From Krasilnikovia cinnamomea (GTDB lineage Bacteria > Actinomycetota > Actinomycetes > Mycobacteriales > Micromonosporaceae), in NCBI RefSeq assembly GCF_004217545.1, contig NZ_SHKY01000001.1:1302001-1366000 (forward strand): a DNA stretch of 64,000 bases. Reading direction: 5' to 3'. The translations under genes and the position numbers were made by a program. Shown piece by piece: positions 37,497-45,114 of the stretch (positions are counted from its first letter, which is position 1; every line of letters begins with the position of its first letter). A model generated the notes under the pieces. It was not told the DNA's origin. It saw only the letters and a list, made by a program, of their open reading frames with translations, and ran no database searches.

Positions 37497-40313
37497 ATGA
37501 GCGACGGAACGAGCACCATCGAGCAGACGCGGTCCGCCGCCGACGCCACGCCACCCCCGCCGTGGTACGCCCGGCCGGCGGACGCCGTGGTGGCCGCGTT
37601 CGAGAGCAACGCCGAACGCGGCCTGACCCGCTCCGAGGCGGCAAAACGACTCGTCCGGTACGGCCCGAACCGCATCGCCCGCGAGAAACCCCCGTCCGCG
37701 TGGCGGGTGGCGCTGCAACAGTTCCGCGACCCGATGAACCTCATGCTGGTCGCGGTGGTCGTGGTCAGCGTGGCGATCGGCGAGGTGTCCACCTCGATCA
37801 TCGTGGCGCTGCTCATCGTGCTCAACGTCGTTCTCGGCTCCCGGCAGGAGCTCAAGGCCCGGGCCAGTGTGGACGCCCTGGCGAAGATGCAGGTGCCGGA
37901 GGCACGGGTGGTCCGCGACGGGGAGTTGCTGGCCCGGCCCGCCGCCGAGCTGGTACCGGGCGACATCGTGCGCCTGGAAGCCGGTGACCTGGTGCCGGCC
38001 GACGGGCGCATTCTGCGCTCGGCCACCCTGGAGGTTCAGGAGGCAGCGCTGACCGGGGAGAGCGCCCCGGTGGCGAAGGACGCCGGGACGGTGCCGGGCG
38101 GGGACGTCGCCGTCGGTGACCGCTCCGACATGCTGTACCAGAACACCTCGGTGACCCGGGGCACGGCCACGATGGTGGTCACGGCGACCGCGATGCTGAC
38201 CGAGATGGGGCGGATCGCGACGATGCTGACCCAGGTCAAACGGACCCGTTCGCCGCTGCAGCGGGAGCTGGACTCGCTGACCAAGGTGCTGGGGATCATC
38301 GCCTGGAGCGCGGTCGCGTTCATCGTCGTGGTCGGCCTGCTGCGCGGCATGGCCTTCGACGACGTGCTGCTGCTGGGCACCGCGATGGCCATCTCGGCCA
38401 TCCCGACGGGCCTGCCCGCGTTCGTCTCCGGCCTGCTGGCGTACGGGGCCCGGAGCCTCGCCGAGGCCAAGGCGGTGGTCAAGAACCTCACCGACGTCGA
38501 GACGCTCGGCGCGACCAGCGCGATCAACTCCGACAAGACCGGCACCCTGACGATGAACGAGATGATGGTCTCGGTGCTGTTCATCGACGGCGCCTGGTTC
38601 ACCGTCGAGGGCGAGGGCTACCGCAAGGTCGGGGCGTTGCGCTCGGCGGCGGGCGCCGCGGTGCCCGACTTCACCCGCCTGGCGTTGGGCCTGGTGCTGG
38701 CCAGCGACGCGACGGTCAGCGACGACGGCGCGGTGATCGGCGACCCCACCGAGGCCGCGCTGGTGGTGCTGGCCGCGAAGCTCGGGGTGGACGCCGAGGA
38801 GACCCGGCGCACGTATCCGCGCCTGGCGGAGGTGCCGTTCGACTCCGAGTACAAGTTCATGGCCACGTTCCACCGGGACACCACGGCCGGCAGCGATCGC
38901 GTGATCGAGCTGGTCAAGGGTGCCCCGGACGTGGTGCTGGCCCGCTGCGCGAGCGCGGGCCGCCCGCTGATCGACGATCAGGTGCCGATCGAGCAGGTCC
39001 GGGCGGACATCGACGCCGCGAACCGGCGGATGGGCGAGAAGGGCCTGCGGGTGCTCGCGTTCGCGGCCCGGATCGTGGAGCCCGAACAGAGCCGGGCGAT
39101 GGCCGAGGCCCCCATGACCCTGACCCGGGACCTGGCGTTCGTCGGCATGGTGGGCATCATCGACCCACTGCGGGCGGAGGCCACCGAGGCGGTGCACACG
39201 GCGCTGCGCGCCGGCATCGACGTACGGATGATCACCGGTGACCACGCGGTCACCGCGCAGGCCATCGGCGCGAACCTCGGGCTGGGCCCGGGTGCGATCA
39301 GCGGCAAGGAGTTGCGGGCGCTGTCCGACGAGGAACTCGCCCGGCGCCTGCCCGAGCTGCACGTCTTCGGCCGGGTGTCGCCCGAGGACAAGCTGCGCCT
39401 GGCACGGGTCATGCAGGAGCAGGGGATGATCGTGGCGATGACCGGCGACGCGGTCAACGACGCCGCGGCGCTCAAGCAGGCCGACATCGGGGTGGCGATG
39501 GGCAGCGGCAGCGAGGTCACGAAGCAGGCCGCCCGGATGATCCTCACGGACGACAACTTCGGCACGCTGGTGCACGCGGTCGAGATCGGCCGCCGGGTGT
39601 ACGAGAAGATCGTCGCCTACATCCGCTACCAGATGACCCAGCTGCTGTCGCTGGTGATGCTGTTCGTGGCGGCCACCGCGTTCAACATCAACCAGGGTGT
39701 CGCGATGACCCCGGAGATGATCCTGTACCTGTTCTTCTTCGCCACCGCGATCGGGGTGGTCGTCATCGCCACCGACCCGGGCGATCCCGAGGTGATGCGC
39801 CGGCCGCCGCGCGACCCCAACGTGCCGATCATCAACCGTACGGCCGTGTCGTTCTGGCTGCTCTACGCCGCGGTGCTGTTCGGGGCCGCGCTCGTACCTT
39901 TGATCGCGGGCCCCGACGAGCCGCGCACCGACGCGCCCAGCGCCGCGCTCACCATGACCTTCGTGGTGATGGGTCTGGGCACGGTGGGCAACGCGCTGGT
40001 CAACCGCCGTGACCCGGCCAGCGGCCTGCTGCCGCCCATCCTCAAGGCCGCCGGCGTCGGGCTGATCACCGTGGCCCTGGTCGTCGCGGCCACCACGGTC
40101 GACTTCCTGCGCAGCAGCCTGATGACCCAGCCGCTCACCGGCCCGCAGTGGCTGGCCTGCCTCGGCCTCGCGCTGGTGCTGCCGGTGGTCGTGGAGGCCG
40201 GCAAGTGGATCCGCCGCAACCGGGCGCCGCAGCCCACGATCGACCCGGTGCGGGCCGTCACGCCGCTGCGGGCGCGGACCGGCCGGAAGCCGGCCGACCG
40301 GGCCGCGGCCTGA
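37497..40313 (+). CDS. P-type cation-transporting ATPase with altered core motifs
   Basis: 938 residues with P2-type order: cation N-terminal domain, TGES loop (186-189), phosphorylated Asp346 in DKTGTLT, nucleotide domain and four further C-terminal helices. Two core motifs differ. Helix 4 has PTGLP (303-307) in place of PEGLP, so the Glu used for Ca2+ in SERCA is Thr. The hinge is GDAVNDAAALK in place of GDGVNDAPALK. Also INSDKTG replaces the usual CSDKTG. The ion is therefore uncertain, although ATPase chemistry should work. It is followed by PPK2 copy 2 after 16 nt. Confidence 0.9.
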   Translation: MSDGTSTIEQTRSAADATPPPPWYARPADAVVAAFESNAERGLTRSEAAKRLVRYGPNRIAREKPPSAWRVALQQFRDPMNLMLVAVVVVSVAIGEVSTSIIVALLIVLNVVLGSRQELKARASVDALAKMQVPEARVVRDGELLARPAAELVPGDIVRLEAGDLVPADGRILRSATLEVQEAALTGESAPVAKDAGTVPGGDVAVGDRSDMLYQNTSVTRGTATMVVTATAMLTEMGRIATMLTQVKRTRSPLQRELDSLTKVLGIIAWSAVAFIVVVGLLRGMAFDDVLLLGTAMAISAIPTGLPAFVSGLLAYGARSLAEAKAVVKNLTDVETLGATSAINSDKTGTLTMNEMMVSVLFIDGAWFTVEGEGYRKVGALRSAAGAAVPDFTRLALGLVLASDATVSDDGAVIGDPTEAALVVLAAKLGVDAEETRRTYPRLAEVPFDSEYKFMATFHRDTTAGSDRVIELVKGAPDVVLARCASAGRPLIDDQVPIEQVRADIDAANRRMGEKGLRVLAFAARIVEPEQSRAMAEAPMTLTRDLAFVGMVGIIDPLRAEATEAVHTALRAGIDVRMITGDHAVTAQAIGANLGLGPGAISGKELRALSDEELARRLPELHVFGRVSPEDKLRLARVMQEQGMIVAMTGDAVNDAAALKQADIGVAMGSGSEVTKQAARMILTDDNFGTLVHAVEIGRRVYEKIVAYIRYQMTQLLSLVMLFVAATAFNINQGVAMTPEMILYLFFFATAIGVVVIATDPGDPEVMRRPPRDPNVPIINRTAVSFWLLYAAVLFGAALVPLIAGPDEPRTDAPSAALTMTFVVMGLGTVGNALVNRRDPASGLLPPILKAAGVGLITVALVVAATTVDFLRSSLMTQPLTGPQWLACLGLALVLPVVVEAGKWIRRNRAPQPTIDPVRAVTPLRARTGRKPADRAAA

Positions 40314-40329
40314 TCAAGGGGAGGACGCC

Positions 40330-41205
40330 ATGGGGAAGCACAAGCACGCGAAGGAGCACCGGGGGGACGGCCAGGTGCTGCTGGCGGAGCGCGACGGCGC
40401 CCCGCCACGGCCGGACCAGCCGGACGCCAAGCCCCGGATGAAGGAGAAGGAGTACCAGCGGGAGCTGCGCGGCCTGCACGGCGAACTGGTCGCGCTGCAG
40501 GAGTGGGTGAAGGACACCGGCGCGAAGGTGTGTGTGCTGTTCGAGGGCCGCGACACGGCGGGCAAGGGCGGCACGATCAAGGCGATCACGGAACGGGTGA
40601 GCCCGCGCGTCTTCCGGGTCGTCGCGCTGCCCGCACCCAGCGAGCGGGAACGCTCGCAGATGTTCCTGCAACGGTACGTGCCGCACCTGCCCGGCGCGGG
40701 CGACGTCGTCATCTTCGACCGCAGCTGGTACAACCGCGCCGGGGTGGAGCGGGTCATGGGCTTCTGCACCGAGCGGCAGGCCCAGCAGTTCCTGCAGGCG
40801 GCCCCCGAGGTGGAGCGGGCCATCGTGGACTCGGGGGTCATCCTGCTCAAGTACTGGCTGGAGGTCAGCCCCGAGGAGCAGACGCGGCGGCTGGAGAGCC
40901 GGATCAACGACCCGCGCAAGGTGTGGAAACTGTCCGACCTGGACCTGATGTCCTACAGCCGGTGGTACGACTACTCGCGGGCCCGCGACGCGATGTTCGA
41001 GGCCACGGACACCACGTGGGCGCCGTGGTTCGTGGCGTACACCGACGACAAGAAGCGCGGGCGGCTCAACATCATCTCGCACCTCTTGGCGAACGTGCCG
41101 TACCGGCCGCTGCCGCCGCACGAGGTGACCCTCCCGAAGCGGCAGAAGCCGGACGGCTACACGGAACCCGACCTGCGGGTCCGGCACATCCCGACGCCGT
41201 ACTGA
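40330..41205 (+). CDS. ppk2: Polyphosphate kinase 2 (PPK2), copy 2
   Basis: 291 residues. Walker A is FEGRDTAGKGG near residue 71; Walker B is IFDRSWYNRA near 130. The N-terminal 35 residues are Lys/His/Pro-rich and disordered. The lid reads RINDPRKVWKLSDLDLMSYSRW. It resembles PPK2 enzymes that make NTP from polyphosphate, and should be compared to 28438 and 62416. It is in the P-type ATPase operon, which suggests supplying nucleotide when ATP is low (inference). Confidence 0.93.
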   Translation: MGKHKHAKEHRGDGQVLLAERDGAPPRPDQPDAKPRMKEKEYQRELRGLHGELVALQEWVKDTGAKVCVLFEGRDTAGKGGTIKAITERVSPRVFRVVALPAPSERERSQMFLQRYVPHLPGAGDVVIFDRSWYNRAGVERVMGFCTERQAQQFLQAAPEVERAIVDSGVILLKYWLEVSPEEQTRRLESRINDPRKVWKLSDLDLMSYSRWYDYSRARDAMFEATDTTWAPWFVAYTDDKKRGRLNIISHLLANVPYRPLPPHEVTLPKRQKPDGYTEPDLRVRHIPTPY

Positions 41206-41209
41206 CCCC

Positions 41210-41698
41210 TCACGCGCCGCCGAACACCTGCAGCAGAATCTCGCGCTCGCCGTCGGTGAGGTTCGTGGCGATCAGGGTGCTGTGCCAGCCCCGCATGCGC
41301 TCACCGAGGCGGTCGAGGTTGCCCTGCTCGGTGAGGATGAACAGGGCGGAGGTCCCCTCGGTCACCTCGTTGCGGATCCTTTCCAGTTGCTCCTTGGTGA
41401 TCCCGGCGTCCTCGGTGGCCTTGGCGAGTGCGCCGAGGGCGGCGCCCGCCAGCCCACCCATCACCGGGATGAAGAACAGGGTGCCGACCAGCAGCCCCAG
41501 CACCGCCCCCCAGCCGACCCCCTTCCAGGTCTCCTCGTGGCCGTGCTTGGTGTCCGGGTGCTGCTGCCCGGCGGGCCACCGGATGACCGCATGGTCGTCG
41601 ATCTTGACCAGCCCGTCCGCCTCGGCATCGCGCAGCAACCGGACCGCCCGGTCGGCGCCGTCCGGATCATCGAACTTCCACACAGTGAAGGCAGTCAT
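41210..41698 (-). CDS. DUF1269 membrane protein, second copy
   Basis: 162 residues. MTAFTVWKFDDPDGADRAVR, the membrane hairpin WGAVLGLLVGTLFFIPVMGG (about 68-87) and SALFILTEQG match DUF1269. Only moderate similarity to the 10654 protein is seen. It converges with PPK2 copy 2 (4 nt between stops) and diverges from the ThrE gene. Confidence 0.88.
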   Translation of the reverse strand: MTAFTVWKFDDPDGADRAVRLLRDAEADGLVKIDDHAVIRWPAGQQHPDTKHGHEETWKGVGWGAVLGLLVGTLFFIPVMGGLAGAALGALAKATEDAGITKEQLERIRNEVTEGTSALFILTEQGNLDRLGERMRGWHSTLIATNLTDGEREILLQVFGGA

Positions 41699-41804
41699 CG
41701 TCTACTCCCGGCATGAGGGGAACGGGTGGTACCGGCCATGGTGTCCGGACCGTGGCCCCGCCTCCCTCATCCCTGCCGGGCTATTTCGCAGCCCAGCGGC
41801 AATC

Positions 41805-41821
41805 TCGTCCGGCCGGGATGA
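41805..41821. promoter_or_regulatory. Island operator-like palindrome, site 14
   Basis: TCGTCC-GGCCG-GGATGA, 80 bp before GTG 41902 of the ThrE-like gene and 106 bp from the divergent DUF1269 start. A weaker match (TCATCC-CTGCC-GGGCTA) is at 41767-41783. Confidence 0.56.
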
Positions 41822-41901
41822 TCCACCGGCGCCGGACGGCGTTCATTCTCGGGCTACGGCGGCGCAGAGCGTCCGGGGAGCACGGACGAGAACCGGAGGG
41901 G

Positions 41902-43167
41902 GTGCCGGGTCTCGTGATCCCTCCGGACTACGCCTCCCGCACCGACGGCGGCCCGGACCCGCATGAGCTGCTGGAGTTCCTGCTGTACCTGGGCAGTGGC
42001 CTCACGGCCGCCGGTGAGGCCGTCAACCGGATCGAGGACCGGCTGCGCCGGGTCGCCGCCGCGTACGGCGCGACCCGGCTGCGGGTCAGTGTGCTGCCGA
42101 CGTACCTCGTGATCGCGCTGGAGCCGGGACAGCCCGCCGCCCTGGAGCCGACCCCCCAGCTGCGTGGAACGCTGCGCCTCAACCAGACCGCGGCGTTGTA
42201 CGACGTGCTCAAGGCCGCCGAGCGTGCCGAGGTGGTTCCGGCCGAGGGGGCCCGGCGGGTCTGGGAGATCCTGGCCATGGCGCCGCGCTTCAACCGTACG
42301 GTGATCATCTTCGGACACCTGACCCTGACGGCGGGCATCTGCATGCTGCTGCGCCCGACGCTGAGCGACCTGCTGCTGGCAGCGGCGTTCGGCGCCCTGG
42401 TGGGCGCGCTCAAGGTGTTCGGCGGGCGCTGGACGAGCGCGCAGATCCTCATGCCGGTGGTCGCGTCCTTCGGCGTCGCGGCACTCACCCTGGTGCTGGC
42501 CAGCGCGGGCTGGGTCGACGTGGAGGCCCGCGCGATGATCGCCCCGCTGGTGACCTTCCTGCCCGGCGCGGTGCTGACGATGGGGGTCGTCGAGATGTCC
42601 GCGGCCCAGCTCGTGACGGGGGCCAGCCGGCTCGTGGCCGGGAGCCTGCAACTGGTGCTGCTGGCCTTCGGCCTGCTCGCCGCGGTCCAGCTCGTGGGGC
42701 TGCCCCGGCCGGACGCCGTGGCCGCCGCCAGCGAGTACCGGCTCGGCGCGTGGGCGCCCTGGGCCGGGGTGTTCCTGGTCGGGGTCGGCAACTACCTGTA
42801 CCGGTCGGCGCCGCCGCGCTCCTTCGGCTGGCTCTGTCTGGTCCTGTACTCCGCGTGGGTCGGCCGCCACCTGGGCGAGCAGGTCTCCCCCGGGTACCTG
42901 GGCAGCTTCACCGGCGCCCTGCTGATGACCATGGTGGCGTACCTGGTGGAGCGGCGGCCGTCGGGCCCGCCCGCGCTGGTCTCCTTCCTGCCGGCCTTCT
43001 GGCTGCTGGTGCCCGGCGGGGTGAGCCTCATCGGGGTCACCGAGTACATGACGCGCGGCGCCGACGCCGCCACGCCGGACCTGATCGGCGCCACGGGCAC
43101 GATCATGGCCATCGCCCTCGGGGTGCTCTGCGGCTACCCGATGTACCGCCGCCTGGGGGCAGGCTGA
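41902..43167 (+). CDS. Threonine/serine exporter family protein (ThrE-like)
   Basis: About 421 residues. The N-terminal ThrE domain has LLEFLLYLGSGLTAAGEAVN and ENRIEDRL-like features. Ten helices follow, including LVTFLPGAVLTMGVVEMSAA. ThrE exports threonine and serine in Corynebacterium; the substrate here is inferred. GTG 41902 is close to a GGAGGGGG site; GTG 41914 is an alternative with better spacing. Confidence 0.85.
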   Translation: MPGLVIPPDYASRTDGGPDPHELLEFLLYLGSGLTAAGEAVNRIEDRLRRVAAAYGATRLRVSVLPTYLVIALEPGQPAALEPTPQLRGTLRLNQTAALYDVLKAAERAEVVPAEGARRVWEILAMAPRFNRTVIIFGHLTLTAGICMLLRPTLSDLLLAAAFGALVGALKVFGGRWTSAQILMPVVASFGVAALTLVLASAGWVDVEARAMIAPLVTFLPGAVLTMGVVEMSAAQLVTGASRLVAGSLQLVLLAFGLLAAVQLVGLPRPDAVAAASEYRLGAWAPWAGVFLVGVGNYLYRSAPPRSFGWLCLVLYSAWVGRHLGEQVSPGYLGSFTGALLMTMVAYLVERRPSGPPALVSFLPAFWLLVPGGVSLIGVTEYMTRGADAATPDLIGATGTIMAIALGVLCGYPMYRRLGAG

Positions 43168-43222
43168 CCCGGGCGGCATGCCTCCGACCGGAACATTAGG
43201 GCTAAAAATCCTATTTGCCACC

Positions 43223-43247
43223 TTGACGGCATAATGCCGCTTATAGC
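43223..43247 (+). promoter_or_regulatory. AT-rich promoter region with 11-bp palindrome
   Basis: The gap 43168-43287 is unusually AT-rich. It holds TTGACG (43223), the palindrome GGCATAATGCC (43228-43238) and TATAGC (43242). The -35/-10 spacing is not standard, so the exact promoter is uncertain. It serves the secreted protein at 43288. Confidence 0.4.
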
Positions 43248-43287
43248 GTTGATTCGTCATCTATGCCCGAGTACCTGAGGAGAGCAG

Positions 43288-44412
43288 ATGGTGAATCATC
43301 CCCGCCGCTGGCTGACCGTCCTGATGGCGGCGGCGACGGTCGCCGTGATTGCCAGCCCGGCACCGGCCTCCCCCCGCGCGTCCGGCGCACCCGCCATCAG
43401 GATCGACGTGCTGGCGACCGGCCTCGACAACCCGCGTGGCCTCGCGCTCGGACCCGGCGGACTGATCCTGGTGACCGAGGCCGGCCGAGCCGGCGTCGGC
43501 CCGTGTGTCATCGGCGGGGCCGGCGCGGAATTCTGCCTGAGCGCCACCGGCGCCGTCACCGCGATCCAGCACGGCCGGCAGAGCCGAATCGTCACCGGCC
43601 TGCCGTCGCTCGGCACCCGGGACGCGAGCGAGGTGCTCGGGCCGCACGACATCGCCTACACCTCGGCCGGGCTCCTCGTCACGCTCGGCTTGGGCACCGA
43701 CCCGGCCCGGCGTGCCAGCCTGGGCCGAGCCGGCGCGCTCACCGGCCAGATCGTCCGGTTGACGAAGTACGGCCCGCGCCGGTTCGCCGACCTCGCCGCC
43801 TTCGAGCGGGTCAACAACCCCGACCAGGGTCAGCCCGGCACCGGCCCGGACAGCAATCCGTACGGGCTGGCCCCGGCCCCCGGCGGCGTGGTGGCCACCG
43901 ACGCGGGCGGCAACGACCTGCTCCGGATCGACCGCAAGGGCCGGATCTCCACGCTGGCCGTCTTCCCGGTCCGGCCGACGCCCGGCCCCGGGGGCGCCGA
44001 GATCCCCATGCACTTCGTACCGACCACCGTGGTTCGCGGCCCGGACGGGGCCTACTACGTCGGCCAGCTCACCGGATTCCCGTTCCCGGTCGGCGGCGCG
44101 AAGGTCTGGCGGGTGGTGCCCGGTGCCGCACCCACCGTGTACGCCAGCGGCTTCACCAACATCATTGACATCGCGTTCGATCGGCGCGGCCGGCTGATCG
44201 TGCTGGAGATCACCAAGAACGGGCTGCTGTCCGGAAGCCCGGCCGGCGCGCTGACCCGGGTCGAGCGCAACGGCACACACACCGAACTGGCCAGCGCCGG
44301 CCTGGTCACGCCGACCTCGGTCGCGGTCGGCGCGGACGGCTCGTTCTACGTGTCCAACAAGGGCACTCTCGTCGGTGTCGGAGAGGTGTTGCGGATCCGT
44401 ACCTCGAAGTGA
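43288..44412 (+). CDS. Secreted ScyD/ScyE-family protein
   Basis: 374 residues. A signal peptide (WLTVLMAAATVAVIASPAPAS, about 8-28) is followed by NHL/beta-propeller repeats: GLDNPRGLALGPGGLILVTEA, then FTNIIDIAFDRRGRLIVLEI and TPTSVAVGADGSFYVSNKG. ScyD/ScyE-type proteins are extracellular six-bladed propellers of unknown enzyme role. GAGGAG lies about 6 nt before ATG 43288. Confidence 0.9.
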   Translation: MVNHPRRWLTVLMAAATVAVIASPAPASPRASGAPAIRIDVLATGLDNPRGLALGPGGLILVTEAGRAGVGPCVIGGAGAEFCLSATGAVTAIQHGRQSRIVTGLPSLGTRDASEVLGPHDIAYTSAGLLVTLGLGTDPARRASLGRAGALTGQIVRLTKYGPRRFADLAAFERVNNPDQGQPGTGPDSNPYGLAPAPGGVVATDAGGNDLLRIDRKGRISTLAVFPVRPTPGPGGAEIPMHFVPTTVVRGPDGAYYVGQLTGFPFPVGGAKVWRVVPGAAPTVYASGFTNIIDIAFDRRGRLIVLEITKNGLLSGSPAGALTRVERNGTHTELASAGLVTPTSVAVGADGSFYVSNKGTLVGVGEVLRIRTSK

Positions 44413-44671
44413 CCCGGGTCTTCACCGGGTGAACGACCGCCGGGGGCCGCGCCCGTCCCGGTTCCCGGCGCACCCGATCCGTACGCCGAAGCGGCCCGGG
44501 CCGACCGCAATCTTGAAGACTTCAGGTGTGGCGCTAACCCGAACTCATCAACTTGGCAGCCCGGCCCGCGACGGCCTCGCAACCTGGACCCACATCGATC
44601 CCCGGTAATTGCGTTGCCCGGCCGATCATGGTGCCCGTACGGTTGCTTCTGTCAACGCGACACAGAGACCA
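44413..44671. other. Gap between ScyD/E gene and Y-RNA array
   Basis: 259 bp with no coding region. It contains a 16-bp stretch at about 44538-44553 matching the 50-bp repeats (14/16) and a CGTACGGTTGCTTC piece resembling the Y-RNA units, possibly a relic unit. Promoter elements are not clear. Confidence 0.35.
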
Positions 44672-44774
44672 CTTCCCGGTGCGCAGGCGCGCGGCTACTT
44701 CCTGGCAACGGTTCATATTCGAACCCGGGGGTTCAAGTCCCCCACAATGCCGACGCCGACAAGAACTCGGGAAG
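44672..44774 (+). ncRNA. yrlA: Predicted Y RNA (YrlA-like), unit 1
   Basis: Closing stem CTTCCCG (44672-44678) pairs with CGGGAAG (44768-44774). Just inside, GGTGCGCAGGCG is shared with the other units, and GGCG/CGCC with GGC/GCC extends the stem. A conserved TACTTC follows. The core holds GGTTC-ATATTC-GAACC and a T-arm-like hairpin, GGGGG-TTCAAGT-CCCCC (44727-44743). It lacks the full permuted tRNA layout seen in units 2 and 3. Confidence 0.62.
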
Positions 44775-44797
44775 CTTCAACACAACGGAATACGCAC

Positions 44798-44907
44798 CTC
44801 CCCGGTGCGCAGGCGTACGGATACTTCGAGGTTCGATTCCCCGCGCCCGACTCGACGGGCGACGCCCCAGACGGTGGGGCACCGGACGCCAACCAGAACT
44901 CGGGGAG
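44798..44907 (+). ncRNA. yrlA: Predicted Y RNA (YrlA-like), unit 2
   Basis: Closing stem CTCCCCG (44798-44804) pairs with CGGGGAG (44901-44907), with compensatory change relative to unit 1. GGCG/CGCC and CGG/CCG extend it. The core shows a permuted tRNA order: T-arm-like hairpin with loop TTCGATT (44827-44843, one mismatch), acceptor-like CGCCCG-ACTCGA-CGGGCG (44844-44861), then a D-arm-like GCCCC-AGACGGT-GGGGC (44864-44880). Confidence 0.66.
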
Positions 44908-44921
44908 CTGCACGCCAGCGA

Positions 44922-45061
44922 ATGCCCGGTGCGAAGGCGACGGTTACTTCCACTCTGAAATGGGCAGGTTGCGGGTTCGAGTCCCGCCGGCGGCCCAGCG
45001 CCGCCGTAGCTCAATCGGCAGAGCACCACACGTTACCGTGGCCGACCTTGACCTCGGGCAT
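44922..45061 (+). ncRNA. yrlA: Predicted Y RNA (YrlA-like), unit 3, clearest tRNA mimic
   Basis: Closing stem ATGCCCG pairs with CGGGCAT (45055-45061), again compensated. GGTGCGAAGG on the 5' side and CTTGACC on the 3' side resemble the conserved Ro60-binding helix of animal Y RNAs. The core is a circularly permuted tRNA: T arm GCGGG-TTCGAGT-CCCGC (44971-44987), a 7-bp acceptor stem CGGCGGC/GCCGCCG with pentaloop CCAGC, TA, and a D arm GCTC-AATCGGCA-GAGC (45009-45024). The transcript may run into the TROVE gene 53 nt downstream. Confidence 0.75.
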
Positions 45062-45114
45062 CCCGCTGACGGCGGCTCCCCGCTCCATCTCCCACGACGG
45101 CGAAAGGAGACGCC

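Noticed and set aside
41767..41783. Fifteenth island palindrome
   Set aside because: The left arm fits TCATCC but the right arm is GGGCTA. It was not counted; likewise 17472-17488 (GGAGGA).
7843..41821. DosR/DevR boxes
   Set aside because: The gene content recalls DosR regulons, but the arms TCAYYC/GRRTGA do not match the GGGAC...GTCCC type box.
44672..45061. Canonical tRNA genes
   Set aside because: T arms and a D arm are visible, but the order is permuted and no anticodon arm or free acceptor end exists. They fit Y RNA modules better.
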